A stretch of 28,898 bases of DNA from Silene noctiflora (taxonomy: Eukaryota; Streptophyta; Magnoliopsida; Caryophyllales; Caryophyllaceae): positions 220,682-249,579 of the forward strand of contig VHZZ01000023.1 of the NCBI GenBank assembly GCA_009801015.1, written 5' to 3'. A model generated the notes under the pieces. That model was not told where the DNA came from and made no database searches. It saw only the letters and a program-made list of their open reading frames with translations. The position numbers and the translations under genes are program-made. This document shows positions 21,701 through 28,898 of the stretch, in pieces. Position 1 is the first letter of the stretch. Each line of letters opens with the position of its first letter.

Positions 21701-23684
21701 AAAGGTCATTCTCATTTACTATGTAAGCTGATGCTGAGTCGTCATACTCTGATAGGCCTGCAATTTCTGCTTTGATTTTCTGTATTTGCCCCTGAACTGC
21801 AAGAAATTGGTTCATTCTTTCTCGTTTCCGTTGCCTCATTTCTCGCAATGCCGGTGCAATTGAATCAATCTGTTGCCTTAGAGTTCCTGCCTTCTTTTCT
21901 GGCTGTGTTTCCAATAGGAGGAAGAGTTGGTTTAGAAGAAATTTACAACCTTTTAAGTGACATTAATTTTTTTGTTTAATTTTATATGTCAAGGACAATA
22001 CTACAACCATATTTATTACTCCCTCCTATTCACTATATTCTTCCCCTTTCCTTTTATCACAAGAAATAAGAAAGTGGATTTGGACCACACAAAACACACT
22101 ACCCCACATGTAAATGAATTTGGACCACACAAATCAACCCAAAAAAGGAAATAGGGAAGAAAACCCGAATAATCCGAAAAAGGAAATAGGGAAGAATATA
22201 GTGAATAGGAGGGAGTATAAACTATAGTTTTGCGAGTTTTTTTGATAGCAAATGCAAATAGTTTAATACACCATTCTTAATTGTTAAAACATATATTAAT
22301 GGTTAATGTTTTGAAGATATGCCCTTGAAAAGTTTAATGGGAAGTTTAGTGTGACACAGACTGCCAGAGTATTGCATATTGTATATGGTAGATTGTGCCA
22401 AGGTCACCACAATAATTGTCATGATATTCATGCAGTTTTGTGTATAATGGGAATGCTTAGCTACACCTAATTGCCTATTAGCCAATCCCAAATCCTTTTT
22501 GGGACTAAAGTCTTGTTGTTGTTGTTGTTGTTGTTGTTGTTGCTGCTGCTGCTACTGCTACTGCTACTGCTACAGTTGTTAGGAATACATCACTACCTGC
22601 CCTGATAACAGCTTTCTTATAATTACAAAGTAATTAATTTGAGTTAACTAATTGTTTATTTTCAAGCAAGTTACCAAATAACAGCTTATGACGAGTTCAA
22701 GTCAGCTGAAGTGTAACATACCCTTTCTGGCAGAGAGCGCTCGCCCAGTGACAAAAGAAGGCGTGTGAATTCAGATTCCGATTCAGCCAATTCTTGATGG
22801 AGGCGTGATCTTGCCATGTTAGCATAGTCCACTTTCTTGCGGTACACCTCCATGCACTCCTGCTCAATGTCTACCAAAACCTTCTCCCTTTGGTATGGAT
22901 CTTCTCCTACTTCATCCCATATTTTCTGTTCTTGTGTAAATTAAAATACAAAATACACCAATAGTTGTCAGAATTCTCGAAGGGTGGTAAATAATAAGCT
23001 GGTTCATAATTTTTGAAGCAGTTTAACATACAATAATATTTTTGGGTAGTACCCCAAGGAATTGAATTGCCTGGAATTGGTGTAGTTGTTATGAGCTAAT
23101 AGAGAGTAGAAAAAAGGAAAATAGCGAAAGTGGTGGTAGTTGACGGTGGCCTTTAGGAAAGTGGTTGTAGTTGATGGTGGAAATGAGGAAGGAAGCATAC
23201 TAGATACTCATAAAGTAGCGTAAAAATCATCCATTTCTCTGTCGGATAATGCAATACTCTCACCTTCGAGTAATAGTTCCTTAATTACCCTTTACTACCA
23301 CCACTTACAACTGTTTTTCTTCAATTCACCTTTATTTTGTGCTCTACTAATTCCAATAACAGTTAACCTCATCCTAAGCAAATCTCTTCCCTAGGACCAG
23401 ACATGCTAGAATATAAGATTAACGGCAAAGACAAGGTTAAAGTTTGGATTATGAAACTACAAGTGTAAACACAAAGAAAACTAAAACAATTATAAGTCAT
23501 GACACATATATTTAAAGTTGAGGATGCAGGTACCCCTGTAACCCCTTGCTCCATTGCTGAAAATTTTACCAGTAATGTTTCATTCGTAAAATAAACTTGC
23601 CTGTAGCTCTTGAAGCAGATACCCACATGAATTTTCGAGTAGGGCTGAGCTTCTGACAGTGACCGGAGCCTGAAACGACCCCAT
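18777..23684 (-). CDS. 65-kDa microtubule-associated protein (MAP65/Ase1/PRC1 family), complete, 11 exons
   Basis: Exons: 23684-23601, 22925-22722, 21902-21645, 21567-21355, 20694-20539, 20457-20298, 20199-20048, 19949-19862, 19545-19472, 19360-19286, 19130-18777. The phases join cleanly to 605 aa, within the family range. Order: N-terminal [14 protein letters not shown] (about 22-35), a long coiled-coil rod (about 40-330) for antiparallel dimerisation, then the conserved microtubule-binding region with [20 protein letters not shown] (from about 403) and [20 protein letters not shown] (from 464). A basic Ser/Pro-rich tail (489-605) follows, with Ser-Pro sites at S504, S527, S555 and S602 that are plausible CDK/MAPK targets. 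MAP65s crosslink antiparallel microtubules in the cortical array, spindle and phragmoplast. All introns are GT-AG except intron 1 (GC-AG). Exon 1 was placed from the ATG giving MGSFQAP and the conserved LQ|K junction. The subclass among plant MAP65s cannot be fixed from sequence reading alone. Confidence 0.95.
20695..21354 (-). other. MAP65 intron 4
   Basis: 660 bp, GT-AG. No TE ends or ORF recognised in it. Introns 3, 5, 6, 7, 9 and 10 are short (77-155 bp) and intron 8 is 316 bp. Confidence 0.85.
22019..22215. mobile_element. Stowaway MITE in MAP65 intron 2
   Basis: The left end CTCCCTCCTATTCACTATAT and its inverse at the right (ATATAGTGAATAGGAGGGAG) are perfect, extending to about 27 bp through TTCTTCCC. 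TA duplications lie at 22017-22018 and 22216-22217. The interior has direct repeats of TTTGGACCACACAAA and of AAAAAGGAAATAGGGAAGAA. The near-perfect TIRs imply recent insertion. Confidence 0.88.
22470..22573 (+). repeat. RTE-LINE/TS-SINE-like 3' end with compound (TTG)n(CTG)n(CTACTG)n tail
   Basis: CCCAAATCCTTTTTGGG forms a small hairpin followed by ACTAAAGTC and a TTG repeat, which resembles the 3' end shared by plant RTE LINEs and TS-type SINEs. The tail then turns into CTG and CTACTG triplets. The 5' limit of any element is not visible. It lies on the strand opposite to MAP65. Confidence 0.5.
22926..23600 (-). other. MAP65 intron 1, GC-AG type
   Basis: 675 bp. The donor reads CTACAG|GCAAGT and the acceptor AACAG|AAAATATGG. 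The phase-0 junction gives the conserved [14 protein letters not shown]. Apart from the second base the donor matches the consensus perfectly, as GC donors usually do. An AACGG core lies at 23421-23425. Confidence 0.8.
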
Positions 23685-23880
23685 TGTATTTTCTTTAGAT
23701 GGTGATCAATGGAGCTCAGCCAGGAGCTTTAATACTGTCGGTACTAGAAAATGGAGGCAAAATTAAGGGGTGAGTGTTATCTTTCTCTACAGTGCAGGTT
23801 TCATTTTCCTGATGGTATGGTTTGAGTTGTGAGTGTTTTTTTTTTTCGCTTAAAAGAAAAGGTTGAGGTGAAGTAGGTGT

Positions 23881-23885
23881 AACGG
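23881..23885 (-). promoter_or_regulatory. MSA-like core (AACGG) upstream of MAP65
   Basis: AACGG at about 197 bp before the ATG is the core of the mitosis-specific activator element bound by MYB3R factors, which drive G2/M genes including several MAP65s. The flanks do not match the full consensus, so it may be chance. Confidence 0.25.
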
Positions 23886-23967
23886 AAGCTTTTTGTTCAA
23901 GGGTGGTTCAAAGCTGTGCTTTCCTTTTTTATTTTTTTATGGTGATCGTCCAGCTGTGTCTTTCATG

Positions 23968-23974
23968 TTATATA
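23968..23974 (-). promoter_or_regulatory. Possible TATA box of MAP65
   Basis: TATATAA on the minus strand, 284 bp upstream of the ATG. It would imply a long 5' UTR of about 250 nt, so it is only a candidate. Confidence 0.3.
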
Positions 23975-24021
23975 CTCCTACTATATTACAAATTATATTA
24001 CCCGTGTCCCTGTTGCCAATT

Positions 24022-24310
24022 TGCCATGAAGGTTTAATAAGGGGTTAAATACTTAAATGTACGCAACTTTACCCTATGTTTAATGTACATTATGCTCTAA
24101 ATGTCTAATAGTGAAATGTGCAGAAAATTGTATTGACTGACTCAACTTCGTAACGTAAGAAGTAGCTATTGCCATGAAGGCTTGATAAAGGGGTTAGATG
24201 TACGCAACCTTACCCTGGGTTAAATGTAAATTATGCTCTAAATGACGAATAATGAAATGTGTTGAAATTGTATTGACCGACTCAACTTCGTGACATAAGA
24301 AGTGCACTAT
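24022..24310. repeat. Two-copy tandem duplication (~148 and ~141 bp) upstream of MAP65
   Basis: Copy 1 (24022-24169) and copy 2 (24170-24310) both start TGCCATGAAGG and share GGGGTTA, GTACGCAAC, TTATGCTCTAAATG and GACTCAACTTCGT in order, with scattered changes and one small deletion. Confidence 0.85.
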
Positions 24311-25386
24311 TAATCCATTTTGCTTTAAGAAGTGCAGACAATTAATGAACCATTTGCTTTAGTAAGTTTTAGACAATTTTGGTGGTGTATTTGACTCTTT
24401 TGGAAATGGAACATAATCATTATATTATATTCTATAATTAATAACTAATTTATTGAAATAGGGAAATATTAAAGTATAATGTCTCTTTCTCTCAACAGCA
24501 CCTGCTTTTACACGTCCAGTATTTGTTGTTTTTATTATATGAGTTTTGTTTTATACTGGGTTTGGTTGCTATATGCTTTTATACAGGGACTTTATACTTA
24601 AGCAATGGATATAACCAAGTAAGGAATCTGCTTCAGCTACAAGCCTACAAACTTTGACCTGTCAGCACTTGCGCAATCAAGGTTCTCTTCTAGTCCCTAC
24701 AAATGTCTCATTTAATTTAACTTAAATTTAATATCATGATTTTCTGAAGTACATATTTCTTTACAAAAAAGGACATTTAATTCCAATCCTGAAATGATAT
24801 GTGAAGTCTGCTAATAAAATCGTTATATGTAACTGTAGATGTCTGTCCGTGATTAATTCTCCATTATAATTCAGTTAATCATTGGTGATTTCCTAATAAT
24901 TGGTCGATCACAAATTCTTGTTTAAAATAAGCGTATCGGTCTTGAGCTTAAGACATGTCAAATAGTATAAATAATGGAAAAGGAAAAGATTTGTCTGATA
25001 TGCTTAAATGAGATAATTTTGACCCGTTTTAATGTTAAGACGGACGGATACCTCTCTCTTAGAGGTAGACTAACTGCTGTTCAATTATGTCGGCCTAAAC
25101 TAAAGGGGAAGAATGTAAAAGCAGGTTGAGCAGGAGACTTTGGAGATTATATAATTGAGTATTAGGAGAATTTAGGTAGATATTAAGCTAATTATGAAGT
25201 GGAAGAACATAAGTTCTTTGTAAATGATATGAGGGCATTATTACTTTAGTCTGGATAAGTATCCTGTGTGGTGGGTGGGATCCATTTAATTATTGTTGGT
25301 TTAAAGTAGATGTTTATTTGGATTATTTGAAACTAGTGGATGATGGAATAAATTTACAGTAATAGTATTAACCAGATTTTCCTTAA
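24311..25386. other. Intergenic, no gene seen
   Basis: AT-rich and without coding signal, apart from the foldback at 24934-25050. Confidence 0.4.
24934..25050. mobile_element. Small foldback MITE-like element
   Basis: TATCGGTCTTGAGCTTAAGAC at the left edge pairs with the complement of the right edge (GTTAAGACGGACGGATA) with a short gap. The inner TGTCAAAT / TTTTGACCCG arms also pair. 117 bp, no ORF. Confidence 0.45.
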
Positions 25387-25674
25387 TTAATCTATGGAGA
25401 AAAAGGATTACGCATCTGAGGTAGTACCTCAGACCTTTTAATTTTTGAGCATATACACATTGTTTCTGAGCATATTAGTATTTTCAAATATAGTTTTTGA
25501 GTAATATTATATTTTTTTTTTTAGTTTAATGTTTTAAATAAATGTACTCAAAAACTTAATACTACAAACTCATGATATTTAAAATAAAACTCAAAAACTT
25601 TAATATAAAACTCAGAAAATAGATATTAAGAGGTACTATCTCAGATGTATAATCCATGAACTGTTAATCTATGG
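25387..25674. mobile_element. Mutator-like MITE with 11-bp target duplication
   Basis: The identical 11-mer TTAATCTATGG lies at 25387-25397 and 25664-25674. Between them a 266-bp element has TIRs of about 33 bp: GGATTACGCATCTGAGGTAG on the left against GGATTATACATCTGAGATAG on the inverted right, then TACCTC in both. A long target duplication plus long TIRs point to the Mutator superfamily. The interior is AT-rich without ORF. Confidence 0.72.
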
Positions 25675-26859
25675 CCCTTGCCCTGAGTTTCAGGGTCTAA
25701 TGTCTAACTGAAACTCTTATATTTTGCACGGCACAACTTATTAGTTGTTGGTAGTGTTAGTATTATTTTTGTTTGAATAATGTTTATAAAACTAATACCT
25801 ATAGGCTTATTGTTGTGTCTAATCTTACCAATAATAGTAATCAACAAGTCTTGCTTGTGACGATCACAAGCGTGTGACATCTCACAACCCCTTTCCCTTT
25901 ACCCATCTAAGATAGATGAGTATCATTTCAACTAAAGAACATTTGAACATGATTCATGACAACCCCTCCCTTTTAACGTTATTTAAATTAGTTGTGCCGT
26001 CATAACTTGTAATTGTCACATGTAAGTATTTGTGAACAGTAATAAACTAATTGAATAGATAGTATTCCTCCGTCAAATCATTTGCTTATCTTTTTTATTC
26101 TGTAAAAGACGGAGGAAGTATTATTCTTTTTCTGTTTTCGAAAAACGAAAATGAAGGTGTTTAAGTCCATAATACAGGGCGTATTTTCAATATAGGTGTA
26201 TGATATGATAGCTTGCATGTTTAGTCATTAGTATACATCATTTGATTTGGTAGTAGTATTTTTCTTTGCATTACAAGAAGCGATAGTTTGATGGTGAAGT
26301 ATGATATGATATGATACACAACCTTCTAAATCTTGCTGAATTGAACCAACAACTAACACCTTCGCTTCATGCAAATAAACACTGATTAAATTTGTAATTA
26401 ATTAGTTGATTAAAGTTGGGTTTGAGTGCTTTTCTTTTTCTATTAACATACGCTCACCACCACATAATAATAAAATAATTAAAGTAATATTAGTGCTTGA
26501 TGATTAGTACATGATAAGGTCGTCTCACCTATACCTAAAATTAATCAAGATGCCAACCATGTCACCTTTCTATCGCTATTTCTGAACAGTGTTACTACTT
26601 ACTAGTAGCTTTGGTGTTTTGTGATTTGCATATCATTAACACAAGGGTTAGGTAACATAATTAGCTTATGTATTATTATGTAGAGTATTAATATATATTA
26701 CACTCCCTAAAATAATTTAGTAAGAAGTTTTACATAAGCACATTTTTCTGGGCAAAATTTTATTGATGGTCAATGCAGCAGGATATATAGACTTGAAGCT
26801 AGTAACCAACGAATAAAAAATATCGATAACTGTTTTGGATGCTATGTGTTAGAGATGAC
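25675..26859. other. Intergenic, no gene seen
   Basis: AT-rich, with only the short Stowaway remnant at 26065-26118 recognised. Confidence 0.4.
26065..26118. mobile_element. Tiny Stowaway-like remnant
   Basis: TTCCTCCGTC and GACGGAGGAA are inverted ends 54 bp apart, with TA outside both (26063-26064 and 26119-26120). It is little more than two TIRs joined. Confidence 0.45.
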
Positions 26860-27123
26860 GGGTGTATTTGGATTGTGAGATTTGAAGGGAAAGGGAGAGG
26901 AGGGAATTGGAATGACGAGAAATTCATTGTTTGTTTAGCAAAATGAAGGTAGAAGGATTTGGATGGATGAATTCCTCTATTTCTCTTCTAGAAGGCAAAT
27001 TATTTTCCTACCAACATAGGCAAGATTTGGATGAAAAATCACCTGTTCCATTCTCCTTACCCTTCCTTACTTTCCCTTCCCCCTCCCCTCCCTTTCCCTT
27101 TCCCTTTCTATCCAAATATACCC
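26860..27123. mobile_element. Harbinger/Tourist-like foldback MITE, second copy
   Basis: TIRs GGGTGTATTTGGAT and ATCCAAATATACCC enclose a G/A-rich left arm and a C/T-rich right arm, like the element at 12809-13225, and both share CAAGATTTGGA. TAA follows on the right, but the left flank reads GAC, so the target duplication has decayed. The 90-codon frame across it is low complexity. Confidence 0.65.
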
Positions 27124-27216
27124 TAAAACTTGAGAAGATTACGAAAAATTTCAATTTAATACAAAACATATATTATAAATCTGTAATGTTTGATTACAAG
27201 TAAGCATAAAATACTT

Positions 27217-27445
27217 AAAAGTGCACTATAGTACCAACAAGGGTTGACTTCAATGATAAAGAGTCCATCTTTTGGCCATGAAGTTAAGGATTCGGTTTCA
27301 TTGAGTTAAATTATAGCTCTGTTGATAGGTGATCTGTAAACACCATTTTAAATCCTCAAAGAGGCCGGTGGTGTGCCCTGGCCTTGAACTGGGTAAAGTC
27401 TACCCTTAAACCTAAACTTTTATGTACCAAAAAAAAAAAAAAAAA
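27217..27445 (+). mobile_element. SINE-like retroelement with poly(A) tail
   Basis: A 17-A tail at 27429-27445 is followed by TACTT, and AAAATACTT lies just before the proposed 5' end (27208-27216), consistent with a target duplication. Degenerate Pol III boxes can be seen: an A-box-like GACTTCAATGATAAAG near 27245 and a B-box-like GGATTCGGTTTCA at 27288-27300. Confidence 0.5.
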
Positions 27446-27741
27446 TACTTCGTAGTATTGTAGTAGCGTAGTACACAAATTTATGTGTTAGTGTGACAAT
27501 TACATTATTTTTGTACTAACCCCGTATTCATTTGTCTAAACGACAAGTAATTTTGTAAATGTTGGTCCGACCATAATTTAATTGTCTTGATGATTTTTTA
27601 GAAGACTTGTAACTATATATATAATTGACCGTGTATCTCTAAAGTACTTATGATATCGACTCTCCATTCACACACTTACAACATTTAGCCTAAATAAAAT
27701 TAAGTACTCTATTAAACAAATCATCAGGAATGGTGTGTTTG

Positions 27742-27834
27742 ATTGTTTAGTGAAATGATGGTAGTGATTAGAATTGTTTAGTGAAATGATGGTAGTGATT
27801 AGAATTGTTTGGTGAAATGATGGTAGTGTTTTAG
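27742..27834. repeat. 31-bp tandem repeat, three copies
   Basis: The unit starts ATTGTTTAGTGAAATGATGG. Copies 1 and 2 are identical and copy 3 has a few changes. Not coding as far as can be seen. Confidence 0.9.
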
Positions 27835-28146
27835 AGTTCTTGGCAGTATTTGGGAAATGAACAGAAACAAGGAAAATCGTACAGTTTGGGATTGATGCTT
27901 TTCAATTGGCATTTCTGGGATCCTGAAAAATGCCCGTTTAGGCTGCTTATTGGGAATTGTAGTGACGTTTTCTTGAACTTTGAAGCCCGAAAAAGGAGCC
28001 CAGATCCGTCATTTTTGCCAGCTCATTTGGGCGAGCATTAACTCGTAGATAAGGCCCCACCAGCCCGCCTTTCGGCCCGCTTGATGGATTTGTCTTCTAT
28101 TCTTCTCGTACACTTGATTGGTGACACAAGTCGCATTTAATAAATA
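27835..28146. other. Intergenic, no supported gene
   Basis: A 63-codon open frame at 27850-28041 starts in the repeat's edge and matches no family. I treat it as chance. Confidence 0.4.
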
Positions 28147-28402
28147 CTCCCTCTCATCGAAACTAAGGTAATACTTTTCTTTTGACACTATTTATAATTG
28201 TAGGGAATCTTTGATATTATTCTTAACTTATAAGACAAAATATAGTCGCGTGAGATCTTATTTGATTTATCGTCATGAATGCTATATGGATATCGAATTT
28301 TTCTAATTTTTAATAATGTGTAACTAAAGATATTCGTATTGCCAAACGTGTCTCGACAAGTGTGATAAAGCAAATGTTATCTTTGGTTTGGATGAGAGAG
28401 AG
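28147..28402. mobile_element. Stowaway-like MITE
   Basis: CTCCCTCTCATCGAAACTAA at the left pairs with the complement of TTGGTTTGGATGAGAGAGAG at the right. TA lies on both sides (28145-28146 and 28403-28404). It has the same size (256 bp) as the element at 16427-16682. No ORF. Confidence 0.75.
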
Positions 28403-28581
28403 TAAGAAGTAAACTATTTTGAGTGGAGCTTTAACGAGAGATTTGCTTTCAATGATTTTGTGTAATGCGGTTTTATATGAAAATAGTGTAAGATAAAGTT
28501 AAATATAACCATGGTTGAAAGTAATTATAAGAGAAATCTTCAATTGCTCATGTTCATTGCACAAATAGGATCCTACACCCT

Positions 28582-28604
28582 GTTGTATAGTAGCATTATA
28601 CAAC
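28582..28604. repeat. Short perfect hairpin
   Basis: GTTGTATA and TATACAAC are separated by 7 nt. It lies about 180 bp before the last gene's ATG. Confidence 0.5.
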
Positions 28605-28784
28605 AAGCCCATATATTATATATTAAACCATCTAAAGCCCAATAAAAATAAAAATAAACCTACACATCTCCTTTTCCTCTATTTCTCTTCTCTGTTCAAT
28701 CGACAAACTCTTCTCTTTCCTTTCTCTAGATTTCTCCTAAACGATAATCGACAAACTTTCTTTTTCCCTTATTTTGATTCTAAA
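28605..28784 (+). promoter_or_regulatory. Promoter and CT-rich 5' UTR of the last gene
   Basis: TATATTATATATT at about 28610-28622 could serve as TATA. AAGCCCA (inverse TGGGCTT, site II-like) occurs twice (about 28604 and 28635). From 28670 the sequence is CT-rich like a plant 5' UTR, and AATCGACAAACT is repeated at 28698-28709 and 28746-28757. Confidence 0.4.
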
Positions 28785-28898
28785 ATGGTGAAACGGAAAC
28801 AAATGACATCATCATCAAGGGGGAAAAACGCATTTAACAATATTTTGGGGAACGAGAAACAATTTACATTATCATCAAGAAGGAAAAATACATCTAAC
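28785..28898 (+). CDS. Start of an unrecognised basic, repeat-containing protein (cut by window end)
   Basis: From the ATG in context TAAAATGGTG the frame stays open for 38 codons to the last base. It begins MVKRKQMTSSSRGKN, is rich in Lys, Arg and Ser, and could carry a nuclear localisation signal (KRKQ). A 20-aa unit repeats: KQMTSSSRGKNAFN recurs as KQFTLSSRRKNTSN, 60 bp later in the DNA. The upstream CT-rich leader supports a true start. No domain is visible, so no function is offered. Confidence 0.5.
   Translation, partial: MVKRKQMTSSSRGKNAFNNILGNEKQFTLSSRRKNTSN

Larger units (their letters stand above)
21903..22721 (-). other. MAP65 intron 2, TE-loaded
   Basis: 819 bp with GT-AG ends. 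About a third of it is made of a Stowaway MITE and a retroelement-like (TTG)n tail. Confidence 0.85.

Noticed and set aside
22512..22573. Triplet repeat as coding polyglutamine-like tract
   Set aside because: It lies inside a MAP65 intron and follows a retroelement-like 3' end.
27850..28041. 63-codon plus-strand frame
   Set aside because: Not similar to any family, and followed at once by a MITE.

Overview
This is plant nuclear DNA from a eudicot. It is AT-rich, with spliced genes far apart and many short non-autonomous transposons between them. The Stowaway-like TIRs (CTCCCTCC...) and short ACGGAGTA ends look like those common in Caryophyllales/Amaranthaceae (beet, spinach, quinoa type). 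That placement is an inference from repeat style only.

Layout. (1) 884-4100, minus strand: a complete two-exon cytochrome P450 of the CYP78A (KLUH-like) type, 520 aa, with a TATA box. (2) About 4.1-16.4 kb: a long gene-poor stretch with MITEs (Tourist/Harbinger-like, Stowaway-like and a possible hAT-like element) and hints of an unrecognised minus-strand transcription unit: a 5' exon near 13.8 kb and two 90-nt exon-like segments at 8640-8729 and 5668-5757. (3) 16868-17629, plus strand: an intronless histone-fold gene of the NF-YC13/Pol-epsilon-small-subunit (POLE4/CHRAC-like) type. It carries a PIP-box-like motif and an unusual C-terminal array of about eleven acidic 11-aa repeats. (4) 18777-23684, minus strand, convergent with gene 3: a complete 11-exon MAP65 microtubule-bundling gene (605 aa). 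Its first intron has a GC donor and its second intron holds a Stowaway MITE and a (TTG)n retroelement tail. (5) 23.7-28.8 kb: MAP65 promoter with a ~145-bp tandem duplication, a Mutator-like MITE with an 11-bp target duplication, another Harbinger-like MITE, a SINE-like element, a 31-bp tandem repeat and a Stowaway. (6) 28785 to the end, plus strand: the start of a gene encoding a basic protein with 20-aa repeats, cut by the window.

The three well-supported genes are not an operon or a biosynthetic cluster. They share only a general link to proliferation: CYP78A acts on organ growth, the histone-fold protein probably in replication or chromatin, and MAP65 in spindle and phragmoplast arrays. 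I found no CRISPR array, rRNA, tRNA or viral gene. The feature most likely to be new is the repeat-bearing tail of the histone-fold protein.
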